NCBI RefSeq assembly: GCF_965363235.1
Contig: NC_134839.1
Coordinates: forward strand, 57,193,560 to 57,257,559
DNA: 64,000 bases
Source of the DNA: Mytilus galloprovincialis
Lineage: Eukaryota; Mollusca; Bivalvia; Mytilida; Mytilidae
Direction of reading: 5' to 3'
The notes beneath the pieces are model-generated. The model was given only the letters and a program-made list of their open reading frames with translations. It was not told the origin of the DNA and did not search any database. This document shows, in pieces, positions 47,750-61,100 of the stretch. Numbering within the stretch: the stretch's first letter is position 1; each line of letters opens with the position of its first letter. The position numbers were made by a program, and so were the translations under genes.

Positions 47750-48045
47750 ATGGTGTACTATTACACCATTGTCCAAGGTTAGGTTGGTGCACCGTCTTAC
47801 TAGCTTAAGCCCGCCACATTCTGTAAGTGCTAGGAAGTCAGGAACCTGTAATTCATCAGTGGTTGTTGTTTGTTGCTGTGTATCATATTTGCAGGCTGTT
47901 TGAGTTGTTTTACATTTGTCATTTCGGGACCTTTGATAGCAGTCTATGCGGTATTGGTTTTACTCATTGTTGAATGCCGTGCGGTGACTTATGGTTGATA
48001 ATGTATTTGTTATTTGGTCTCTTGTGGAGAGTAAGTTAATTATCT
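47750..48045 (+). repeat. Family A retroelement 3' end (copy 2)
   Basis: Matches 1985-2337 over its whole length with several small deletions: 'accattgtccaaggttagg', 'cccgccacattctgtaa', 'tgtcatttcgggacctttga', 'ctcattgttgaatgccgt', 'tctcttgtggagag'. Confidence 0.7.
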
Positions 48046-49516
48046 TCTTTTGTTTATATCATCAGCCTCCAAAAACAACCTATGTTGCTGCAAGTCTGTG
48101 TTTAGTAATGATCAATTTGGCGTGTTTTATCTTACTGTTCGCTAGCCTGAGTATAAGCTAACGCTTGCTTTCTTTTTTAAGTTGACCTTCTTTCATTGTA
48201 CAACGTAAAATTGAGCAACGCATTCTAAAATCTATTGATTAAATTGTTTAGTTGACAAGTGTGGACATAGATCAGTGTCAATAGTTTGTTTGGCTGTTTG
48301 ATAGTGTTTTCTGACATAAAGAGGATTTTCTCTGATAGGGTTCTATGTTAACCTGTGAAGCACAGTGGCAGCAAACCTGTATCAAACACTAAAATATCAG
48401 TGTATTTTATCTAACATTTAGTTTTAATGTTCAAGACTGTCATGGAGGAAACACTAATTCAAATCAGTGCCCACCATTCATAGATTTTATTTAGTTAGAC
48501 ATTGCTTTTAACTTCAAATCCACATATAGGCCAACATGCATGCTTTGAGTGCTTCGTGTGTATAAATATGTGCATTCCTGTAATTAAATTTTGTACATGT
48601 ACAACGTTCCATTTGGATGTTTTCCTTTCAAAATTTTAACTTTGGCTTCTTTTTGAATACACTCATCCTTTTTTTTTTTTAAATGATCCATTAATGGAAC
48701 ACAGCTAGCTGACTGAGCAGCAACCCTGGAGAGATTTCATTAAAGAAACAGAAGATTGCAAACATTACCAAATGATTCCGATAATATATCTCCCACAATT
48801 TTGTTTTGTATAGCAGCAAAAACTCAAATAAGAAGAGGATCACATAAGGTGCATTTCTGCATGATGTGATTTTAATATGCGAGATGGTATCCAAAAAACC
48901 TGCAAACATATAGTATTTGTATGGTTCTACCCAAATGGTCCAATTATATACTTCATCAAAATGTGTCTAAATTTTTACTTTCCAAAAACAACTTGTCAAC
49001 TTCACAAAAACTTTAATTTCTGCACAAAGGTTACGACATACAATGATCGATAAACAGGCAACACACATTCAGATAAATGGGGAATATGTCCATGGGACAC
49101 ATCTAATGCCCTCGCTTGGATATAGGATTACTGGTATAAAGATACATAACTGAAGAACTGTAAATGAGACACCACTCAAATGTGTATGTGTATCTGCTTT
49201 TTTGTGGTAATAAACATTGTGTACTAGTTTCCTAACATTTGCTTGAGGAAAACTTCAGCTAGAGAATAAAAAAATCTGTTTTTTTTTTCATTTGTAATGG
49301 GACTCAACTCTAGAACAGTAAAAGTGAGGCCACCAAAATTCAAACATCATCTATGTTTTGTAGTAATAAGCTAAAGTATTGTATTTAAATGAGGCAAACT
49401 ATAAAGTTAGAGAAGAGGAGCGAAAAATTAAGCAAGTTTTCTGTTTGTAAAGGGGCATAACTGTAGAATAGTAAAATGACGCTACCCAAGTTTTTTCTTG
49501 ATGTGTGTTATATATA

Positions 49517-49790
49517 TATAGGAAGATGTGGTATGAGTGCCAATGAGACAACTCTCCATCCAAGTAACAATTTATAAAAGGAAACCATTATAGATCAAGG
49601 TCTGGTCTTTAACACGGCACCTTGGCTCACACCGAACAGCAAGCTACAAAGGGCTCCAAAAATTACTAGTGTAAAAGCATTCAAACGGAAAAACCAACGA
49701 TCTAATCTATATTAAAGCGAGAAACGAGAAACACGTATGAACTTCATAAACAGACGACAACTACTGTACATCAGCATTGTGTTTAAGTTT
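49517..49790 (+). repeat. SINE-like repeat, family B (copy 3, longest)
   Basis: 'taggaagatgtggtatgagt', 'gccaatgagacaactctcca', 'ccttggctcacaccgaacag', 'gcgagaaacgagaaacacgt', 'aaacagacgacaactact'. This copy shows the fullest 3' part. Confidence 0.78.
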
Positions 49791-50599
49791 CATAACATTT
49801 GTTTAAGGCAAACTAAAGTAAGAGAACGGAAACCAAAATTGGGATGTTCGGACGTACAGATTATCAAGCGTAAAACTAAAAGCCCCTCCTTTACGGTTAG
49901 GGCATAAATAAGATATCACAATCAAAAATTATCTTCGCTTACGAGAGCTCTTTATTAATTTGTATCGATGTGATTATTATAGGTAACATTTTAGATGAAG
50001 GTATTTGAACTAATTCACAAATATACATTCAGTTTCATCTTGCCAGTTTAACTAGACTAGTGCAAGTTTTCTCAGTGCTCAAACTATTTATTAAGTGGTC
50101 ATTTATTAGAATTGGTTTGAACAAAGTCAGTTGTTTATATTTAGCATAGTTTGCCATACATACCTTAAATTTTATTGGTTGATGTACAGTCCCAAATATT
50201 TCATGCATATTTAGAGCAAATATAAAGATATAAATAGTTAATTTTGTTCAGTTAAATGCATTCTTTACAAAGTAAATTATTCTTTTGCACTAATAAATTG
50301 CAGTGCTGACTTTATATTTTAATAATTCATTAGGGATTCATTGTATTGCAGGTACATGTACGGCTTCATGCAAAAGTGGTGTATGGGCTTTTAGAGAAGT
50401 ACTCTTTTATTTTTACTATAAAACAAAAGGACGGTTTCTGTAATAATATCAATTGGGTTTATATTTAAATTTTCTGAAAACTGTAAAATCAACCAACCAC
50501 CCTTTAAATGTCACAAACGTTAAATCTGAAATTTCTAAAATTCGAGAGGGAGCAAACATCAAAAGATACAATTCACCGAAGTTTTATGGAAAAACGTGA

Positions 50600-51170
50600 A
50601 AGCAGTTCTACCTAGAACAGTTCTACCATAGAACTATTAGGATCAGTTCTAGTCGTAGAACTGCCAGCAGAACTGATCAAATCAGTTTTAACCATAGACT
50701 GTCAGCAGAACTAATTAAATCAGTTCTAGCTGTAGAACTGTCAGCAGAACTGTCTAAAACTGTTCTAGCCGTAGAACTGACCAAACCTGTCAGGATTGTA
50801 GAACAGTTCTAAATGACGTCACTACAGTAATGGTATCTCACTGGTCACCATTCAGTATTATTGTTATTGTTGATTAAGCCAATTTTTTACCATTATATTC
50901 TTTTGACTTATTTATATTTAAGACAAAGAGCTCTCAAAACTGTTCTATGGATAAAACTGACTGAATCGATTTTAACCGTAGAAATGACTGTTCTAGTCGT
51001 AAACTGTTCTAGCCGTATAACTGTTATAGTCGTAGAACCGTCTAAGTCAGTTCCAAGTAGAACTGTCAGGCCCAGTTCTAGGTTAGAACTGTTCTAGTCA
51101 GAACTGTTTAAAAGGTGTCAGGATGACAGTTCTAGATACTGTCCTAGAACAGTTCTCCTGACAGATTCTG
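50600..51170. repeat. Palindrome-rich block of AGAACTG / CAGTTCT words
   Basis: Two sub-blocks (about 50600-50815 and 50925-51170) flank about 110 unrelated bases. Imperfect units of about 40 bases, 'atcagttctagtcgtagaac' plus 'tgccagcagaactg', repeat, and perfect palindromes AGAACAGTTCT occur near 50618, 50800 and 51145. Both strands therefore look alike. No protein is supported. Confidence 0.8.
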
Positions 51171-52479
51171 ACAAATTTGGTGAGAGGTTAGAAGTGATCT
51201 CCACAGTGACTGTAGTTGTTATTTGGTCTCTTGTAATGATTTTGATAAGCCCTCATTCCACATCATCTTTTTGTTTATATTAGCCTAGCTCGTAGTGTTT
51301 TTATAGACAAAATTGCAAAACAATAAAATCAACATGTCAGGTTACTCCAAAAAAAGAACATGAAGCAGTAGATAGATATGTCTATAATTGTTTAATAAAT
51401 TTTGTAATCTAACTTATACAAATCAACATTTCAGGGCAATAACTTCAAAATATGCTGGCAGATTTTCAAACAAATTTCATGCAGAGTGAACTTGTTGTGC
51501 TGACCATGTTTGCTCTGCCAGTTTTTCTCGAATCAAAAAAAAAAAAAAAATGTAAAAATACTAACCAAAACTGTTATGTCCATCTTTGCATGTTTCCTAA
51601 TTTACCTTTTCTATATGCCTTTTTATATTATATGGCTCTGTACTTTGTACATCCCGTCATTGTTTTATTGCACTATGGTAACATTGTGTGTTTTTGTCTT
51701 TAATTTTCGCTAAAATGTTTGGTCTATATGCCATTTTGTGCTTCTTTGTTACATATTTGTTTGTTTTAATAGTAATTAAGATTATAACACAATGTTGACT
51801 GCTGTACCCCTATTTTCGACATTTTAAACTCTTATGTTTGGGTTTTTTCCCCAAACATAATAATTATTGTCATTATAAAATAATTTGATGTTAATGTCAT
51901 ACTACATGTACAAATGAGAACTTTAACTAGCTTAAAACCCGGTTTAATCCACAATTTTTAACATAAGAAAATGCCTATATTATTTTTTTTTAATTTTCCT
52001 CCGATTTCAGTATTTTGTGCTTTTACTTTATGATGTATACATGTATGTATACCTCAAATAATGGCGTTTTTCCCTAAAATCCTGAAACTTTGTTAAAAAT
52101 TAATTATTTCCTTTAAATTGTTGTACATACATGTATTAAGAGCATACATGTATATTTGTGTTAAGAACATTTTCATGATGTTTTAGATAAAATCCGGCTT
52201 TGTTTGTCTATTAAAATAGAAAAGCTAGATGTTTCTCTCCTTAGAATAGAAATTGTATCTAAAAAAAGAAAAAAAAAAAATTTAAAGAAAATTTCTAAAA
52301 TTTGTACCCCTTTTATCTCTTAAAGTATATTAATTCAAACATATGAATCACTTGATAGGTGAAAAATAATAGCTTGTATGCACATTTTCGTAAACAAATC
52401 TTTACATGTAAAAGATCTAAACTGGCCCAAGGACACAGTTATCGTCCTTTGAATATAGTCCCTAGTGTAAACAGTGTAT

Positions 52480-53228
52480 AAAAGAGGGACGAAAGATACC
52501 AAAGGGACAGTCAAACTCATAAATCTAAAACAAACTGACAACGCCATGGCTAAAAATGAAAAAGACAAACAAACAACAGCACACACGACACAACATAGAA
52601 AAAAGAATAAACAACACGAACCCCACCAAAAAACTAGGGGTGATCTCAGGTGCTCCGGAAGGGTAAGCAGATCCTGCTCCACATGCGGCACCCGTCGTGT
52701 TGCTTATGTGATACCAATCCGGTAAAAAGTCTAATTCGGTAGGTCACATTCAGGAAAGGGAAGGGGATTGTAGTAACGACGTAAGGAACATATCCGATAT
52801 CATTTGTGATACGGTTATTCCATAACGGTCAACCAACTCGTGATGGCGTCCGTAAAATTAACGAAGGGATGATTTCAACCTCACCATTTGGAACTGTTGG
52901 TTTAATAGCTTCCTTGTGAGCAGCAACCCTCTATCAAGAAAATCATGATAGGAAATGCAAGCACGGGAATATCGTATCAATTGGGAGATATATACACCGT
53001 ATGCAGGTGCTGCTGGAATGTTGCTACTTAGAAATGGAAAGTTCACAATTGGAAAGCTGAAATCATCTCTTTTGTCGTAAAGTTTTGTTTTCAACCGACC
53101 CTCATTGTCAATTTCTAGATGTAGGTCAAGATATGAGGCCGACGTAACTGTATCTGTAGTATCCTTTATCTCTAGCTCGATTGGATAGATGCGTTCCACA
53201 TAGTCACCAAATTGTATAACTTGCATGT
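52480..53228 (-). pseudogene. Family P reverse transcriptase C-terminus and 3' UTR, longest relic
   Basis: Minus frame 52858-53226 (about 122 residues) starts at the truncation point and reads GDYVERIYPIELEIKDTTDT, SYLDLHLEIDNEGRL, KTKLYDKRDDFSFPIVNFPF and SQLIRYSRACISYHDFLDRG, then TAA. In the same frame the next residues FYGRHHELVDRYGITVSQM are still family-like. The 3' UTR (52480 to about 52760) is the sequence found alone at 5285, 12116, 28935 and 60484. No upstream catalytic part, so the copy is 5'-truncated and dead. The block resembles C-termini of invertebrate reverse transcriptases; the exact clade is not resolved. Confidence 0.78.
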
Positions 53229-53364
53229 TTTATTATACACTTTCCCAATTTATTTCTTGATATTAAATGCATGAAATATTAAGTAGGGGGATGTAGATGT
53301 TAAAAGAAATTGGGTGCTGAATCTTTATGTTAAGTAGTGATTTGGTCCAGGTAAAAAAGGTCAA

Positions 53365-53845
53365 ATTCTAATATGACGTCTAATATGTCAAAGCCTTGTT
53401 CTAATGAGCACAACATATGTTTGACACATGCGCACGAATTTACTGTGTATATTAACGTTATTTACATCGTTATCCTTTAAAATATATACATTTAAGCAGC
53501 TAGCATAAACTTTTATTATTTATTTTTATAAAACAACATATATTTTGCTCGTAGTTTTTAAACTTATCAAATATGAAATGTAATGCACAGACTCCTCGGG
53601 GAGGAAACAGGAAAAACCACACATTTTTACGGTATTTTCGTACGCTTCGACCTATGTAAATACTGTATTTGTCCTATTAGAATCGAAATAATTCCTTCGT
53701 GTCATGCTCTATGCTCATTTTAACATGGGTAGGCATTATATTTGTCGATATTTTACACTAATGCTCAGTGTAAAATATCGACAAATATAATGCCTACTCA
53801 TGTTAAAATGAGCATAGAGCATGACATGAAGGAATTATTTCTTAA
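53365..53845. mobile_element. Hairpin-ended dispersed element (copy 2)
   Basis: Matches 34733-35235 from 'ttctaatatgacgtc' to 'ggaattatttcttaa'. The terminal hairpin 53684-53842 has arms of about 75 bases and a loop of about 7; the arms here are closer to perfect than in copy 1, adding 'gtcgatattttacact' on both sides. Confidence 0.82.
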
Positions 53846-53849
53846 TTTT

Positions 53850-55105
53850 ATCACGTCTGAAGCTGTCAAATTGAATTTTACACCCCTTAACACAGAATTG
53901 TCAATATTTTGAGTTAGAGCTGGTAGAGTTTCAATAATTTTGATATTATTTGTCTCACTGGTAGTACACTAAACTATAAAAATCATTTTGAGAAAGAGCA
54001 GGTGCGATTTTTTTAATTTGAATTTATTGTCTAAAAGAAATGCACTACGAAATAACTGTGTTCTCGGGCCAACTATATCGTATGCTCTTAATGAAAGATT
54101 GTCATCTTATTAAGATTTGAAATAGGTGGGCTACTTACGATAAGAAAACATACGAAAAAAGGACAATAAACAGATGGGGTCAATTATATTTTTGAGATAT
54201 AAAGAGTAATGCACAGTTATTTGCAGACACCTTTCAAGAAAATAAAAACTTATAGCCCATAACAAATACTCATGGTGCTAGCTATATACTGTGGATTTCA
54301 TTATAATTATTCGTTGAATACTAATGTTCGTGGGTTTCGTGGGTACAGGTGAACCAGGAATTCAAATGTTCAACGAATGATATCTGTTTAATAGGCTTTG
54401 TATACAGAGATTGGCAAAACCACGAAATCAAATATCAACAAAAAGTTAATATGCAATTTTTCAGCAATCCACAAAAAATTGATACCCATCAAAATAATTA
54501 AAACCACAGTAATACTTCTGCAAAACTTAACACCATTGGTATATTTGACATTCCCAAAAAGTGTTATTAATTTTCAAATAGGAAGATAACAACGTCGTCG
54601 AAAATAGTTGAATGTTATCTAAATAATGGTAATCTATCTGATTTTATTTGTAATAGAGAGGGGGCAGCAAAGGGAACCATTGTTTCCCTACCTGTTTGTT
54701 TTATGTCAGGAACCGGTGTGGTGCATCAATAAAATATGACAACGTCAACATTAATGTTTTATTCAGCCAGTGTGTAGATGATTTGACTTTGATCCTGGAT
54801 GATAATCTCATCTTATTAGTTGAATTTGTTTAATCTTTTCTTTTTTTCGGTTCATTATCATTAACTTAACTGACATTATCAATATTTTTATTATGTAACA
54901 GGCATGTTCTTTTTTATTTATCTTTTTTTATATATTGCATCTCAAGTAACAGGAAGACAGATAACAATAAGCACTTGTTGCTTGTTTCTGAAATCTATTT
55001 GTGAATGTAAATATACAATATATAATTCATAATAAAATATTGTTTACACTAACACAAAACAGATACTGAATGATTAAGATAGAAGGCAAGTCTCTTTAAA
55101 CTTAT
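53850..55105. other. Intergenic DNA 3' of the orphan gene
   Basis: AT-rich. The part 54285-54520 ('ggatttcattataattattc', 'aggctttgtatacagagatt', 'ggcaaaaccacgaaatcaaa') looks like a dispersed mussel repeat from memory, with no second copy in this window. No gene is supported. Confidence 0.45.
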
Positions 55106-55111
55106 TTTATT
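55106..55111 (-). promoter_or_regulatory. Poly(A) signal of the orphan secreted gene
   Basis: AATAAA on the minus strand, about 66 bases after the stop codon of the last exon. Confidence 0.6.
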
Positions 55112-55176
55112 CAGAATTTTGTTATTTCATATCATCAACTGAAGACAATTTGAATGAAATCTGATGTTGTGGTAGG

Positions 55177-58100
55177 CTAGATTCCCCAAAGCGCATAACT
55201 AACAATTGTACAAGTGTCCAACTGATGACTTGTGAGCATTTCTGTAATTGACCTTGTACTTTCTGGTGCGCACGAATCAAACTGACAAAGACATGACTTA
55301 AAACTGGTAACTACAGCTGTGAACCAAGATTGGTAATTTTCATCGTCTTCTCTGCAAAATAAAACAACAAACTAACATTATTTTTGTATGGGTGTCAGAC
55401 AATTCTAACTTTCCAATATATTTATATACCACGGTAGGTGTAGTGTCCGGCTAGAATCGGCATTTTTTTCGAGTGATTTGATCGGGATTTTTCTAGTATG
55501 ACCACTTTTTCGAGTGAATATGAAAAACAAATGTGGACAAACATACTCCCTTTCTGACAAGACGTGAAACAGAAGTTTCAGTTTAGTATTCGAGGTTAAT
55601 ATACATGGTATGCTTGTGTTTGAAAAAAATATCTAGTTATCAATCCGACTTTATTTTTCGTTAAAATGGATAAATTAAGTCTTACAATGCTTTTGTTCCA
55701 AAATACAGAATAAGGCTGTTTTTAATCGCATACCAATGCAAATGTCGAAGAAAATGCATAAATGGAATCTATATATATTGTTATAGGTGGCACGGTAGTA
55801 TTTCCTGGCCTATAAGGGATAATGATAGCCTTTTGAGAATTTTCACCACTTTCTAACACTGCCAAATATTCTACATTCACAGTAAACTGAAGTACTTTTA
55901 TCTTACTATTCGGAAATGAATTTGAATATGTATCATGACCGTTTACCTTTTTTGCTATTTTTAAAAACCTAAGGTCACTAGTAGTTTTATGTCTTTTATC
56001 GAGAAGTAAATACCAAATTTTGAAAAAATCTAAAACATTCATTTTCATCTGTATGTAAAATTATTTCCTATTTTTCTACACCTGCTGCATCCCTCAGTTT
56101 GGCAAGTATGTTCAGTTGATACTGAACTTTTTGTCCAACGACACTGTACAGACAGCAACCTAAATTCTGGAATGGAAATACTACCGTGCTACATGTACCT
56201 ATACAGACACTTTACAAATTTTTTTGTTATTGCATTGAAAACGACATTTTGAGAATAAATTCATTTCTATATGTCTTGATTTTTCGAAAGCAGTCAGGAC
56301 TTATTCAAGTGTGTCCGTGTTTTATCGAGTGTCTATATAAATTTCCTATAGTTTGAAATGTTATGTGTCAGTGTAATAACGTTTAAAAACAATACAATAT
56401 GTTCAAATTAAGTACTTTTCAAGGCACGAGACTGGTGCGTTCATCAGTTTGATAATGGTATACTAACTTTGACAATTGATACACAAGTATCGTTCATTTG
56501 CATATATTGTTGTTTGTTACATCTTATAAATCACATGTACAGTAAATATTCGTGATTATGTTAACAATAAAATGTACAATATAAGCATATACAATTTGGA
56601 TTGCGACGTATGTATACATAAAGTGTGTTAAGTTGATGAACTATTCCTTGGTTTGTTAAGTATATATTTATTGTATTATCTTCACGCTAAAATTTAAAGT
56701 TCTATAGACAAATGCGATTATATATTCAAAGCCTCACAACAAGGAAAGAGACAAACAGTGTACACAAATGCTTTAGTTTACGATATCGGTCTTATAGAAA
56801 ATCTCAAATATTATTTACTGTTTATTCGTATACTAGTATTTAGAATCTTACACAATTAGGTACTATAGTTGTTTCATTTAAAATATACAATACTTTATAT
56901 CGATATTATACTGCAGTATAGACAAATATTTTTGATTCGCTGAAATAAGACACATGTATTGAAAAAAACCATATCATCGTCCGAATTTAATGTTACATTT
57001 GGTTTGATATTTTGTCATATTAAGCTATGTTAGCCAGAACAATTTCTTCCAAAATGAGAGAGGGGATTCCAAAAGGAATTCAAATTTCATTCATAAAACA
57101 AGAATGTGTCCAAGGTACACGTATGCCCCATTCGCACTATCATTTTCTATGTTCATGGGACCGTTAAAATGGGATAAAATCTCTAATTTGGCATTAACAT
57201 TAGAAAGATCATATCATAGGGAACACGTTTACTAAGATTCAAGTTGATTGGACAAAAACTTCATCAAAAACTACATCGACCAAAAATTTTTACCTGAAGC
57301 GGGACAGACGAACATGCAGACAATAACCCCACCAAAACCGAGGTGCTCCCAGCAGAAGACAGTTTCAGGTCTGCAAGTGTTACCCGTCGCGATTAGCATC
57401 ACTTCAATATCCCGTTATTAGTCGTTTTTTTATTGTCATAATCGAGAAAGTGGGGACGAGATTGTTGTCCAATAATATGAACATAATTCGTAGTCATACT
57501 TGACATACCAGATATTTAATATCAATCAAACCACGAATGCGTACGTAAAACGTTCGAAAGGATTTACAAGTAAAAGTTTTCTTACATACACTTTAAAAAA
57601 TGAAAAGATAAATACATAACGCATGAAACTTTAATTTTTATTTCAAGAAATGTTTATATGTATCCACTGAACTTGCAATTAGTAGATTATTAATGAATAA
57701 CATATAATTTCACCATTCTCCGTAGTCATGGAAATTGCATATTTTGATTTTTCAAGCAGCAATTCATGTTGTTCAATAAATAATTTCTATTTTCTTACAA
57801 TTTCACTAAGATGAAATCTGATTCTATACTTAATTTTGAAATTTCAAATATACTTACGAGCAAGTGAGAGAATCGGGTTTACTCAAACTCAAACCACGTA
57901 GAGTACCTTGGAGACATCCATCGAATCCGTGCTGTGTCATATGGTTATTATTAGCACATGTCAGAAGGGCTTTAACATCTGTAATTAAAAATTGGATATT
58001 ACTTACACATATCAGAAGGGCTCATAATCTGTAATACAAAATCTGTTATAACTAACACATGCCAGAAGGGCTCATAATCTGTAATACAAAATCGGTTTTT

Positions 58101-61100
58101 ACTAACACATATCAGAAGTGCTTTAAGAACTGTAATACAAAATCGGTTATTACTAACACATGTCAGAGAAGGGATTTGAGATCTCTAATACAAAATCGGT
58201 TATACCTAACACATATCAGAAGTGCTTTAAGATCTGTAATACTAACTTTGGTTATTATACTAACACATGTCAGAAGGGCTTTGACATCTTTAATACAAAA
58301 TAGGTTATTACTTGCACATATCAGAAGGGCTTTATCATCTGTAATACAAAATCTGTTATTACTAACACATGTCAGAAGGGCTTTATCATCTGTAATACAA
58401 AATCGGTTATTTCTTACACATGTCAGAAGGGCTTTTAGATCTCAAATACAAAATCGGTTGTAAGCTACACATGTCAAAAGGGTTTTAACATCTGTAATAT
58501 AATATATGTTGTTACTAACACATGTCAGAAGGGCTTTAAGATCTGTAATGCAAAATCGATTGCAGGGCATACAGCAGTGGACCTATCTGTAATACAAAAT
58601 CGGTTTAAATTAATAACACATGTCAGAAGGACTTGAGATCTTTAATACAAAATCTGTTATTACTAACACATTTCATAAGGGCTTTATCATCTGTAATACA
58701 AAATAAGTTATTACTAGCACATGTCATAAGGGCGTTAACATCTCTAATGCAAAGTCAGTTGTTAGTAACACATGTCTGAAAGGTTTTAACATCTGTAATA
58801 CAAAATCTGTTGTTAGGTACACATGTAAGAAGGGCTTTATCATCTGTAATACAAAAACTGTTATAACTAGCACATGTCAGAAGGGCTTTGAGATCCCTAA
58901 TACATGTAAGAAAGGCGGGTTTAAGATCTGTAAACAAAATCGGTTGTTCACAATAATTCAGTTTTATATCATATGTTAACATTAAAAGAGAATTTTATCT
59001 ATCGTTGAACCTGGTTTTTTTTCAATATATCAGGAATCAAGTAAGAATAAAAGATTTTTAAAAAAATGTAGTTATAATACCTTTCGTTTTCTCGACATCA
59101 CACATTGTTGTAGCAACATTATTTATATGCGGCATTAGGTCTAAATAGTTTCTCATATAATCAGTGTTGCACAATATTCTCAAATCTGCAATGTTGTTTT
59201 CGTAAATTGGAACCGCCTTTCGAAACAAGCTAAAAAGAAACACATAAAATTGATGTAACGATCCACTTAACACCAGTAATCATGCAAACGTTAAATTGAT
59301 TCCTGAAAAAATAATTTTATGTTATGGAAGTGCAATATTCCTTAATAAACTAGTTATGACTAATTAATAAATTCAGCTGAAATGAGTTATAAAATATATG
59401 TGCAAAATGTTTACACTGGCACCACGTTAACATATAAAGATTATTTTTTCTCTAGAATTCAGTTTGTCTTTTCGAAAAAAAGAGAGGTTCCCTATATATT
59501 AATCAACTGAACGTTCACGAAGATGTTGTATGAGTGCCAATGAGACAACTCCTCATCCAAGTCAAAGTGTATAAAACGTAAACAATTATTGACCAAACAC
59601 GGAGTCTTGGCTCTAACCGAACATCAAGCTATCAAGGGTCCCAATATGACTAGTGTTAAACAATCCAAACTGTAAAACAGTCTTGTCGAGTATGTTCCAA
59701 TTGCATCAGACACAGTAGTGGTCGTCGCCATCAAGTTTCTTTCCACAGATGTCCTAAAGCTGGTGCAAGGAGAAACCAGTGAATCAAGGCAATCAGAAGA
59801 TACCCTGGACCACTAATTAATGTAAGTTTTTTTGTGTTGATTGAATCATCGTTGTTTAACCCGCAGAATCTTCAAAGCTATTTGTTACCGCTCGAATCCA
59901 AAAAAAAAAAAAAAAAAAAAAAGGCCAAATAAAGTACGAAGTTGAAGAGTATTAAGAACCAAAATTCATAAAAGTTTAGTCAGTCAACCGTAGTTTTTCG
60001 TGGAAATCTTTTTTTTTGTTATGTTTTTTTGGCTTGGTTTATCAAAGAGACAAATCAAAGTAGCAAACCAAAAAAACTAAGGAAATTGCATGAGCTCCAA
60101 AAAGGAACGAGCCTGTATGCTTCGACAGAGTAATCATATCTCTCTATGCATTTATCAACTACCAAGCGAATTAACACCTCAATCAAAATGCCAGAATGGG
60201 GAATAAAAAACATTAACCGAGTAGACGAGTTAAATGGGATATAAAGATCTAAGATTCGCGATGTGCACATGCCGTTAGTGAGTTGACACACCAACACACT
60301 GTATTTGTCGAAAAAAATCGCGATAATGACCGTTAACCTTCTGAAGTGTCAATAACAATTGCATTTGTTTTGCTTTTGTTTGTCGTAACGGTAGGTTTTC
60401 AGTTTGTATGACTTTTCTCTGTGTCTGATACAGTTCGAAATACATTTTATGAATTCGGATTGAATCCCGTTATGTCTTACCATGAGGGACAAAAGATAAA
60501 AGATACCAGATGGTTAGACAAACTCATAGACCGAAAATAAACTAACAACGCCATGGCTAAAAAAGAAAAATGACAAACAGACAAATTATAGTACACAAGA
60601 CACAACATAGAAAACTACAGCATAAGAAACAGTTGTGTTGTGTAACATTATCTGCTAGAACCTTTGTGTAAGTAGTACGATGCACTAACTACTTCACCAC
60701 GGTAAAGAACATCTTTACAGGTAAGACATGAACTTTTTCAAAGTATACTTAACGTTGAGGCATATCAAGCACACCTGTATGACCTCCTATACAGAAAAAG
60801 AAAGGATTAATATGAAAATAAATAATATAGATAAAATATCCTTTTTGATACATATAATGGTGAATATCCACTGTACACTTTGTAAACCAAACTCCGAAAC
60901 AGTGGTAACGTCCTCTTTGCTACGATACGTTGACTTCATGAAAGAGACCCGAGAGATGCGAAATGCTCGTTGCAGTGATTATAGTTTCGGAGTGTGTTTG
61001 TAAACATAAAACAAAAATGAAAACAACACTTTCAATAATGTATTGCGTCCGAAGCGCTTTTCTGGATTTACCTTCATCAGGAACGCTCAAAGCCATACAT

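Larger units (their letters stand above)
46845..52479. other. Intergenic DNA, repeats only
   Basis: Contains family A, family B and a palindrome-rich block, listed separately. Many short frames exist, none with a recognisable product or splice signals; the minus frame at 47203-47472 lies just upstream of the family A copy and is likely part of that element. Confidence 0.5.

Noticed and set aside
50600-51170. Steroid-receptor response elements
   Set aside because: AGAACNGTTCT lacks the 3-base spacer of such sites, and the words are explained by the repeat structure.
55722-56048. 108-codon minus-strand frame
   Set aside because: It spans a 115-base dispersed repeat, lies in an intron of the orphan gene on the same strand and has no splice signals that fit.
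58059-58463. 134-codon plus-strand frame
   Set aside because: It is the wrong-strand translation of the 51-base array that belongs to the minus-strand orphan gene.
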